In this document: positions 1-4,788 of the stretch, piece by piece
Position numbering within the stretch: position 1 is the stretch's first letter
How the letters are laid out: each line of letters begins with the position of its first letter
From: Candidatus Sulfopaludibacter sp. SbA3
Lineage (GTDB): Bacteria > Acidobacteriota > Terriglobia > 2-12-FULL-54-10
NCBI GenBank assembly: GCA_945865705.1
Contig: CAMBEY010000222.1
Location: forward strand, 1-5,021
Length of the DNA stretch: 5,021 bases
Reading direction: 5' to 3'
Notes under the pieces: model-generated
The model's input: only the letters and a program-made list of their open reading frames with translations
Database searches by the model: none
Told to the model about the DNA's origin: nothing
Made by a program: the position numbers and the translations under genes

Positions 1-496
1 CGTTGATGATGCCGACCACGGTGCCGAACAGTCCGACGAAAGGACCTGTCGAAGCGATGGTGGCCAGCGTGCCCAGTCCGCGCTTCATTTCAGCGTGGAC
101 GATGGCAGTGGCCCGCTCCAGAGCGCGCTTGGACGATTCCAGCTCCTCACCGGAGATGGATGCCGCCTGATGAGCCTGGAACTCCTGCAATCCAGCCGTT
201 ACTACCTTGGCCAAATGCGACTTCTTGTGACGCTCAGCGATGCGGATCGCTTCGTCGATCTTGCCTTCGCGCAGCGCGCCGGCAACCAGCGGAGCAAAGG
301 TGCGGGACTGCTTACGGGCAGCGGAGAAAGCCATGTAACGATCAATCATCACGCCGATCGACCAGGCCGACATCACAAACAAAATGACGACCACCGCCTT
401 GGCAAGAAAGCCCATCGCGCGCCACATACCCAGAAGGTCGAAGCTGGTGGGTGCTTCCTGAAACAAAAACATGCTGAACAAATTCACTTCTGACAT
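1..496 (-). CDS. exbB: MotA/TolQ/ExbB-family proton channel protein, 5' part only (cut by left window edge)
   Basis: Reading the minus strand from 496 gives 165 codons with no stop before the window edge. Family role: ExbB/TolQ proteins form the inner-membrane proton channel that, with ExbD/TolR, energises TonB or TolA. Visible features: a short N-terminus (starts MSEVNLFSMF), a membrane helix at about residues 33-51 (AKAVVVILFVMSAWSIGVM), a charged cytoplasmic segment at about 52-145 (KKSHLAKVV, ALERATAIVHAEMKRGL), and the start of the second helix with the family motif GPFVGLFGTVVGIIN at 151-165. This contains the pore Thr (T159 here). About a third of a typical protein of roughly 230-240 residues is missing. 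The start at 496 is preferred because the purine-rich GAGGAGGAG at 514-506 sits 9 bases upstream; an in-frame ATG at 505 abuts that sequence directly. It lies downstream of tonB, so ExbB is likelier than TolQ, but sequence alone does not separate them. Confidence 0.9.
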   Translation of the reverse strand, partial: MSEVNLFSMFLFQEAPTSFDLLGMWRAMGFLAKAVVVILFVMSAWSIGVMIDRYMAFSAARKQSRTFAPLVAGALREGKIDEAIRIAERHKKSHLAKVVTAGLQEFQAHQAASISGEELESSKRALERATAIVHAEMKRGLGTLATIASTGPFVGLFGTVVGIIN

Positions 497-505
497 CTCT
501 TTCAT

Positions 506-514
506 CTCCTCCTC
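506..514 (-). promoter_or_regulatory. Strong Shine-Dalgarno sequence of exbB
   Basis: The minus strand reads GAGGAGGAG here, 9 bases before the ATG at 496 and directly against the in-frame ATG at 505. This is the most anti-16S-like stretch in the window. Its spacing favours initiation at 496, although the first GAGG could serve the 505 start with a 5-base spacer. Confidence 0.7.
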
Positions 515-535
515 AGGGTTCCTGATAGACCCTGA
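513..535 (-). repeat. Inverted repeat in the exbB leader, touching the Shine-Dalgarno sequence
   Basis: TCAGGGT at 513-519 and ACCCTGA at 529-535 are perfect 7-base complements separated by 9 bases. In the minus-strand transcript this hairpin would sit between the predicted transcription start (about 540) and the ribosome binding site, sharing its last two bases with it. It could modulate ribosome access or protect the 5' end. It is short enough that chance is possible. Confidence 0.4.
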
Positions 536-545
536 ATGTGATCCA

Positions 546-575
546 ATTTTATTTAACTGAGATTTCAGGTTCCAA
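546..575 (-). promoter_or_regulatory. Candidate sigma-70-type promoter for exbB
   Basis: On the minus strand a -35 box TTGGAA (575-570, 4 of 6 matches to TTGACA) and a -10 box TAAAAT (551-546, 5 of 6 matches to TATAAT) are separated by 18 bases. Transcription would begin near 538-540, leaving a leader of about 43 bases. The region is AT-rich and lies wholly in the tonB-exbB spacer. The -35 box falls inside a perfect inverted repeat (566-582), which suggests regulation. Housekeeping promoter consensus in this phylum is assumed to be sigma-70-like. Confidence 0.5.
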
Positions 576-582
576 GAACCTG
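566..582. repeat. Perfect inverted repeat CAGGTTC-CAA-GAACCTG, possible operator
   Basis: Two 7-base arms (566-572 and 576-582) flank a 3-base centre. The repeat overlaps the -35 box of the candidate exbB promoter, a usual place for a repressor or activator dimer. It could also fold as a hairpin in read-through RNA from tonB, but there is no T-run on either side, so an intrinsic terminator is unlikely. Confidence 0.5.
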
Positions 583-653
583 GTTTCAAACTTGTTTACT
601 CGAATGACTGCTGTTGCTGTTTTCCTGCCTCAAAAAACTTTCGACTACAAAAC

Positions 654-1409
654 TTACCCGCCCAACGTAAAGTTCACGTCGATCGTTGTAATGACTTCCA
701 CCGGCACACCATTAAGCATCGTGGGACGATAGCGCCTGTTGCGAACCGCTTCCATAGCGGATTGAATGAGCAGCGGATGTCCGCTGACTACCTTCAACTC
801 CTGCACCGTGCCGTCCTTGCCGATCACGCCTTCCAACTTCACCGAGCCCTGAATGCGGGCCTGACGAGCCAAGGGAGGATAAACCGGGTTGGATTTATTG
901 ACCAACTGCGGAGCCTGGACTTGTCCGCCTACACGCACGCGCTCCGGCGTCGGAGGTGGCGGAGGTGGCGGTGGCGGTGCCGCGGTGGGCGTGGACGAAG
1001 ATACGATTCCGCCGAGCACTCCACCTACCGCGCCGTAGAAATCTCCCGAGCCGGCGACTCCGCCCACCACTCCGCCCATCATGCCATCGGGCGGCGGGAC
1101 CGGGTCTTCTTTAATAATCTGTACTTGTTTCGGAATCGCCTTCGGCTGCACAAACTCCTGAACCTGCTGCACCCTGGGCATAACGCGCACCCGAGCCACA
1201 GTGGGTGGAGGAGGTGGCGGCGGGGGTGGCGGTGGCGGCGCCATCAGGAATGTCATCAACTGATGCTTGGGCAGCGCTTCCGTATAGATCAATGGGATCA
1301 AAACCAGGATCGCCAGGACGACCATCTCCAGGAAAAAAGAGATGAGCACCGTGAATGGCTTCCTGGTCCCTCCCTTGACGGCTGTCTCTAACAGGGAATC
1401 TTCAAACAT
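654..1409 (-). CDS. tonB: TonB-family energy transducer
   Basis: This 251-residue protein has the full TonB layout. Residues 1-20 are cytoplasmic with basic residues before the helix (KGGTRK). A single membrane helix spans about 21-43 (VLISFFLEMVVLAILVLIPL). A rigid periplasmic spacer follows: 12 prolines at 58-69, a Val/Gln/Lys-rich segment, a glycine-rich linker at about 109-136, and 9 prolines at 145-153. The C-terminal TonB domain is at about 170-251, with the hallmark YPPLARQARIQGSVKLEGVI at 177-196, then a G-x-V segment and RRYRPTMLNGVPV at 225-237. Family role: it couples the ExbB-ExbD proton channel to outer-membrane TonB-dependent receptors by binding their TonB box. The anchor has Ser24-x3-Glu28 where E. 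coli TonB has Ser16-x3-His20. The start at 1409 has a good ribosome site (AGGAG, 9 bases upstream). The actual receptor substrate cannot be told from sequence. Confidence 0.93.
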   Translation of the reverse strand: MFEDSLLETAVKGGTRKPFTVLISFFLEMVVLAILVLIPLIYTEALPKHQLMTFLMAPPPPPPPPPPPPTVARVRVMPRVQQVQEFVQPKAIPKQVQIIKEDPVPPPDGMMGGVVGGVAGSGDFYGAVGGVLGGIVSSSTPTAAPPPPPPPPPTPERVRVGGQVQAPQLVNKSNPVYPPLARQARIQGSVKLEGVIGKDGTVQELKVVSGHPLLIQSAMEAVRNRRYRPTMLNGVPVEVITTIDVNFTLGG

Positions 1410-1418
1410 TGCTTAGAA

Positions 1419-1423
1419 CTCCT
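1419..1423 (-). promoter_or_regulatory. Shine-Dalgarno sequence of tonB
   Basis: The minus strand has AGGAG ending 9 bases before the ATG at 1409. This supports that start; no alternative in-frame start with a comparable site was seen. Confidence 0.65.
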
Positions 1424-1443
1424 AAGGTTTCTCCTGCCTTTGA

Positions 1444-1466
1444 AAACCGAATACTCCACTCGGTTT
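1444..1466 (-). repeat. Inverted repeat in the tonB leader
   Basis: AAACCGA (1444-1450) and TCGGTTT (1460-1466) are perfect complements with a 9-base loop. On the minus strand the 3' arm runs into TTTTC, so it could act as a weak attenuator or a leader hairpin about 35 bases before the tonB start codon. The stem is only 7 pairs and half A-T, so a terminator role is doubtful. Confidence 0.35.
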
Positions 1467-1495
1467 AAACAAACTCAGGGAATCGTTTGATTACC

Positions 1496-1538
1496 AGTAT
1501 ACAAATTCTTGGGGACTCACTTCCGGTTCCGCGCCGGA
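1496..1538 (-). promoter_or_regulatory. Weak promoter candidate for tonB with an inverted repeat in the -35 region
   Basis: TATACT on the minus strand (1501-1496) matches 5 of 6 bases of a -10 box and would give a leader of roughly 80 bases. No good TTGACA-like box lies 16-18 bases upstream. Instead there is the inverted repeat TCCGG-7 bases-CCGGA (1522-1538), suggesting an activator site or a different sigma factor. This is inferred from position more than from consensus. Confidence 0.25.
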
Positions 1539-1609
1539 TAGAATTCCCGAACAGCTAACCGTCTCCAAGCTTTAACTTCACTACACTTATCAGCAGCCAT
1601 CTACCAGGG

Positions 1610-1733
1610 AAGGGCCTAAGCGTAAACCACTTTTGGGCGCATGGCAAGAGGAAAACCTCTGCCACCGTAAACTCATTTTCCTTCCACCGCAAGACTGCGA
1701 TGAAATCGTCTCAAAAACGCCCTTTAGGCCCTT
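1610..1733 (-). repeat. Nested inverted repeats at the end of secF (structured 3' region)
   Basis: AAGGGCCTAA (1610-1619) and TTAGGCCCTT (1724-1733) are a perfect 10-base inverted repeat 104 bases apart; the right arm covers the last two sense codons and stop of secF. Just inside, GGGCG (1635-1639) pairs with CGCCC (1718-1722). Inside that lies a local hairpin at 1643-1663. The secF message could therefore close into a long-range stem with an internal hairpin. No T-run follows on the minus strand, so it is not a standard intrinsic terminator. It may stabilise the 3' end, assist termination, or be a processed RNA. Confidence 0.4.
1643..1663. repeat. Compact hairpin flanked by CGTAAAC direct repeats
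   Basis: GGCA-A-GAGG (1643-1651) pairs with CCTC-TGCC (1656-1663) across an AAAA loop, giving 8 pairs with one bulged base. The direct repeat CGTAAAC occurs on both sides (1621-1627 and 1666-1672). There is no T-tract after the stem in either direction. It is the most stable-looking local fold in the secF-tonB gap. Confidence 0.4.
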
Positions 1734-2965
1734 GCGTCTGCGCTCATTTTAGAGCGCTTTCCCGCGCCCTTGACGCGCTCCGACGCCGCGCCGCTACGAC
1801 CGCCGCGGACTCGCACATAATCCAGCCAACTCACCACGAAGGGAGCCGCCACCGAGAACGAAGAATAGGTACCCACCAGAATTCCCACCACCAGTGTGAA
1901 AGCGAAACCGCGCAACACATCCCCGCCAAACAGGTACAACGACAGCACGGACAGGAACGTCAATCCGCTGGCAAGGATGGTGCGGCTCATGGTCTGATTG
2001 ATGCTCCGGTTGGCCATGGGAGCCAAGGGCTCTCGCCGATTCAGCCGGATATTCTCGCGAATTCGGTCAAAGATAACAATGGTGTCGTTCACCGAGTAGC
2101 CCACCAGAGTCAAAAGCGCGGCAATCACGGTGAGCGAAATTTCGTAATCAAATATTGACAGGAACCCGATGGCGATAATCACATCATGGAAAGTCGCCAG
2201 CACCGCCGCCACGCCGTAGACCAGTTCGAAGCGGAAAGCAATGTATACCAGCATCGCCAGCAAACCCAGCAGCGTGGCGTTCAACGCCTGCATCCGTAGC
2301 GCCGCGCCGACTTTGGGTCCGACGATCTCCACGTTGCGCACCGCGTAAGGCTCCACCTGGTATCCCTGCTCCAAGGCTTGGATGACGGCGTCTGATACTC
2401 CTTCAACGCCTCGCAAATCGCCGATAGCGGCAATCAATCCGTTGCGTGGCGCCGCGTCGCGAAACGCCACAATTCTCTGTGCCAGACCAGTCGACTGCTC
2501 TGTAATCTGCTCCGGAGTCGCGCCCCCGACGGCCAACGCGGGCGACTGCGCCAGCACCTGGGCAATCGAATTCGCGCCAATCTCGTTGAAGTTGGATTTG
2601 CTTCCAGTAACATTAAATTCTTGCTGCAACGCCTTCACAATGGCCTGGCGTCCCGCATCCAACTGGTTGTCTGTAGCCTGCATGTCCAGTGAGACCAGCA
2701 GTTCGTTGTCAGAAACTTCGCCGAGCTGCTGCAGCGTGGGTTCGCCGAGACCCTGCGCCACCAGGACATCACGCAGACGGTTCAGCGGCGGTGCATCCTT
2801 GAACTTAAGGGATACCTGAGTGCCGCCGCGGAAGTCGATCCCGTAGCGTGGCCCGCCCTTAATCACCAGCGAGACAATGCCGGCAAGGCTGATCAAAACG
2901 GAACCGGTTACAAAGATCCATTTCTTGCTCAACCAGTCGATTTGTAAGTTCTTGAATAATTCCAT
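1724..2965 (-). CDS. secF: Protein translocase subunit SecF
   Basis: SecF pairs with SecD in the inner membrane and uses proton flow to drive late steps of protein export through SecYEG. The 413-residue protein has helix 1 at about 16-36, the conserved YGIDFRGGTQVSL at 41-53, a long periplasmic domain to about 226 ending in VEIVGPKVGAALR (212-224), then five helices to about 380. The proton-path residues are present: Asp294 in GYSVNDTIVIFDRIREN and Arg328 in INQTMSRT, 34 apart like E. coli Asp213/Arg247. It is about 90 residues longer than E. coli SecF (323). Most of the excess is in the periplasmic domain (about 97-205), and there is a basic tail at about 384-413. The start at 2965 fits SecF homologues (MELFKNLQIDWLSKKW), although the nearest GGAG is 14 bases upstream, which is a poor ribosome site. 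It follows secD after 120 bases. Confidence 0.97.
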   Translation of the reverse strand: MELFKNLQIDWLSKKWIFVTGSVLISLAGIVSLVIKGGPRYGIDFRGGTQVSLKFKDAPPLNRLRDVLVAQGLGEPTLQQLGEVSDNELLVSLDMQATDNQLDAGRQAIVKALQQEFNVTGSKSNFNEIGANSIAQVLAQSPALAVGGATPEQITEQSTGLAQRIVAFRDAAPRNGLIAAIGDLRGVEGVSDAVIQALEQGYQVEPYAVRNVEIVGPKVGAALRMQALNATLLGLLAMLVYIAFRFELVYGVAAVLATFHDVIIAIGFLSIFDYEISLTVIAALLTLVGYSVNDTIVIFDRIRENIRLNRREPLAPMANRSINQTMSRTILASGLTFLSVLSLYLFGGDVLRGFAFTLVVGILVGTYSSFSVAAPFVVSWLDYVRVRGGRSGAASERVKGAGKRSKMSADARA

Positions 2966-2983
2966 TGGTAACTTTGCAACTCC

Positions 2984-3000
2984 AGGCGGCCAGCCCGCCT
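2984..3000 (-). repeat. GC-rich hairpin immediately before the secF ribosome-site region
   Basis: AGGCGG (2984-2989) and CCGCCT (2995-3000) are perfect complements around a 5-base loop, with five G-C pairs. In the transcript the stem ends one base into the only GGAG upstream of secF. It could affect secF translation or mark an RNA processing point. No T-run follows, so it is not an intrinsic terminator. Confidence 0.45.
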
Positions 3001-3025
3001 ATCTTCTCAATTTACTTCGACACCA

Positions 3026-3059
3026 GCGAAAGGAATTTGTTCCCCGCGATTCCGTTCGC
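3026..3059 (-). repeat. Imperfect inverted repeat in the secD-secF spacer
   Basis: The arms at 3026-3036 and 3049-3059 pair over 11 positions with a single mismatch (GCGAA-x-GGAAT against ATTCC-x-TTCGC), leaving a 12-base loop. This is the longest near-continuous local stem I found in the window. It begins 27 bases after the secD stop. No T-tract follows in the direction of transcription. An intercistronic stabilising or processing hairpin is the simplest reading; a protein-binding site is possible. Confidence 0.5.
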
Positions 3060-3085
3060 GCCTGCATCCGCGCAGATTGCCAAAA

Positions 3086-4702
3086 TCAGATGCTCAGCGT
3101 GGCATTACGACCAGCGCGGGACACCACATAATCAAACAGCACGCGCGACACAAAAACACCGCTGAACAAGTTCGCTCCCAAACCCAGCGTCAGCGTAACG
3201 GCGAAACCCTTGACGGGTCCCGAGCCAAATAAGAACAGGAAAAATGCCGCGATGATGGTAGTCGCATGGGTGTCAAAGATGGTGATCCAAGCCTTGCTGA
3301 ATCCTGTTTGCAGAGCCGACACAGCAGTCTTGCCCTCGCGCAATTCTTCCCGGATGCGCTCGAAGACCAATACGTTGGTGTCGACAGCCATGCCGATGGT
3401 CAGAATAATTCCCGCGATGCCGGGCAGCGTCAGCGTGGCATGAATATAACCCATGGCGGCCATCAGCAGCACTAGATTGATGAACAGCGCGACCACCGCG
3501 TTCACTCCGGAAACCTTATAGTAGAGCAGCATGAACACGGTGATTGCGAAAAATCCCACTAGCGAAGCCACGACGCCAGCGCGAATCGAGTCGGCTCCCA
3601 GCGAGGGACCCACCGTGCGCTCTTCCAGATATTCCATGGAGGCCGGCAATGCGCCAGCGCGCAGCACCAAAGCCAGATCGTTAGCGCGCTGCTGCGTGAA
3701 GCGGCCCGTGATGCGTCCCGAGTCGGAGATGCGGGCCTGTATGGTGGCCACCGTCTGGATGCGCTTGTCGAGCACCACGGCGAGCAGGTTGCCAATGTTC
3801 GATTCCGTAAATGCACCAAAGCGGCGAGCGCCATCCGAGGTGAGAATGAAGGACACTTCAGGGCGGTTATTTTCATCCTTGCTGGGTTGCGCATCGCGCA
3901 GTTCGCGCCCCGTAACCGCTGGCGATTTGGTCAATATGTACCACTGGCGAACGGGCGCGGCGGTTGAGGTCTCCGGCGCCTCGACCGACTCCGCAACTTC
4001 GGTTCCGGGAGGCAGCACTCCGCCGGATGAACTCAGCGCATCCTGGCGCGTCGGGAACGGCCCGCCTTCCACCTTCTTGATCTCCAGCAGCGCCGTCGTC
4101 TGCAAAATTTCCTTCACGCGCTGCGGATCGTCGACGCCAGGCAACTGAATCAGAATTTCGTAAGTGCCCTGCCCGCGCTCCTGAATGGTGGGTTCGGAAA
4201 CGCCCAGACTGTCTATGCGGTTGCGGATGGTTTCCACACTCTGGCTAACGGCGCGCTGGCGCAGGTCGCCCAGAATCGACGCGCGGATGACCATCTTGTA
4301 TCCGCCAGCCTCCGGGGTCAGCAGCCAATTCAACTCGGTTTCTTCAACGGCCTGGCGGAATGCGGAAGTCTGCTCGTCGGGAACGCCTTCAATGCGAATC
4401 CCGCCATCATCCATCAACTGCAGGGCGTCGACGCGGAGCATGGAGGCGAAAGAAATCTGGCGGGAGTTCAGGGTCTGCTTCAAACGCTCAATGGTGAGGT
4501 CCGCCTCGCCGTTGACCGCGTCGTTGACCATCACCTGCATCACCAGGTGCGTGCCGCCCTTAAGGTCCAGTCCCAGCGGGATACGCTTTGCGACATTCGA
4601 GCGCAACTGCCCCAAGCTGGTTGGCAGGCCAACGATTCCAATGATGCTGGCCACAATTACGGCCAGCGTTATCAGCGCTCTTCTGCCCAGATTTGCGTTC
4701 AT
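3086..4702 (-). CDS. secD: Protein translocase subunit SecD
   Basis: SecD is the larger half of the SecDF proton-driven export motor that pulls preproteins emerging from SecYEG into the periplasm. The 538-residue product shows helix 1 at about 8-27, the conserved IPLGLDLKGG at 41-50, and a large periplasmic P1 domain to about residue 365 that includes ETIRNRIDSLGVSEPTIQ (157-174) and LRAGALPASMEYLEERTVGP (347-366). Five C-terminal helices follow between about 372 and 528. GMAVDTNVLVFERIREELREG (437-457) carries Asp441, equivalent to the essential E. coli Asp519. The protein ends in LSI, as E. coli SecD does. It is shorter than E. coli SecD (615) but within the family range. The start at 4702 has GGAGAAGG about 7 bases upstream and gives a proper N-terminal anchor. 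It lies 86 bases after yajC and is probably cotranscribed with it and secF. Confidence 0.98.
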   Translation of the reverse strand: MNANLGRRALITLAVIVASIIGIVGLPTSLGQLRSNVAKRIPLGLDLKGGTHLVMQVMVNDAVNGEADLTIERLKQTLNSRQISFASMLRVDALQLMDDGGIRIEGVPDEQTSAFRQAVEETELNWLLTPEAGGYKMVIRASILGDLRQRAVSQSVETIRNRIDSLGVSEPTIQERGQGTYEILIQLPGVDDPQRVKEILQTTALLEIKKVEGGPFPTRQDALSSSGGVLPPGTEVAESVEAPETSTAAPVRQWYILTKSPAVTGRELRDAQPSKDENNRPEVSFILTSDGARRFGAFTESNIGNLLAVVLDKRIQTVATIQARISDSGRITGRFTQQRANDLALVLRAGALPASMEYLEERTVGPSLGADSIRAGVVASLVGFFAITVFMLLYYKVSGVNAVVALFINLVLLMAAMGYIHATLTLPGIAGIILTIGMAVDTNVLVFERIREELREGKTAVSALQTGFSKAWITIFDTHATTIIAAFFLFLFGSGPVKGFAVTLTLGLGANLFSGVFVSRVLFDYVVSRAGRNATLSI

Positions 4703-4788
4703 GCCCTGCCCTTCTCCGGTCCCTTATGCATCCACTTGCTGTTGCCAATTTCAGAAGCAGAATGGCGTCTTTCGCCGCCACCAAAACT
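4703..4788 (-). other. yajC-secD spacer
   Basis: This 86-base stretch contains the secD ribosome site and a weak 5-pair inverted repeat (TGGCG at 4763-4767 with CGCCA at 4776-4780). No terminator and no convincing promoter are visible, consistent with yajC and secD sharing a transcript. Confidence 0.45.
4710..4717 (-). promoter_or_regulatory. Shine-Dalgarno sequence of secD
   Basis: The minus strand reads GGAGAAGG (4717-4710), ending 7 bases before the ATG at 4702. It supports that start over any internal ATG. Confidence 0.6.

Larger units (their letters stand above)
1410..1723. other. 314-base non-coding gap between secF and tonB
   Basis: No open reading frame with a plausible start and protein-like composition fits here on either strand. 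The part next to secF (about 1610-1723) holds nested inverted repeats. The part next to tonB holds a -10-like box, two short inverted repeats and the tonB ribosome site. The gap is more AT-rich than the genes. Its length and leader elements suggest that tonB is transcribed separately from yajC-secD-secF. Confidence 0.6.
2966..3085 (-). other. secD-secF intercistronic spacer with two stem-loop candidates
   Basis: The secD stop and secF start are 120 bases apart, where many genomes have only a few bases or a fused gene. It holds two inverted repeats (2984-3000 and 3026-3059), no clear promoter, and only a distant GGAG (2983-2980) before secF. A 22-codon ATG frame here (3067-2999) has no good ribosome site and is not called. 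Confidence 0.6.

Noticed and set aside
632..637. T6 run on the minus strand just after the tonB stop, considered as a terminator
   Set aside because: No G-C stem precedes it; the nearest inverted repeat is about 50 bases further downstream.
538..732. 64-codon open frame on the plus strand in the tonB-exbB spacer
   Set aside because: No ribosome site before its ATG, it overlaps the tonB 3' end antisense, and the spacer is better explained by the exbB promoter region.
762..1391. 209-codon open frame on the plus strand opposite tonB
   Set aside because: Its product is Arg/His/Trp-rich because it is the antisense of proline and glycine codons. The minus strand encodes a clear TonB protein with a ribosome site.
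1700..2158. 152-codon open frame on the plus strand opposite the secF 3' end
   Set aside because: His/Gln/Arg-rich shadow of SecF membrane helices; no family resemblance.
2999..3067. 22-codon ATG frame on the minus strand in the secD-secF spacer, considered as an export-sensing arrest peptide
   Set aside because: No Shine-Dalgarno sequence, no signal-like hydrophobic segment, and no resemblance to known arrest sequences.
3531..4148. 205-codon open frame on the plus strand opposite secD
   Set aside because: Low-complexity Ser/Arg/Thr-rich composition and full overlap with the recognisable SecD coding sequence.
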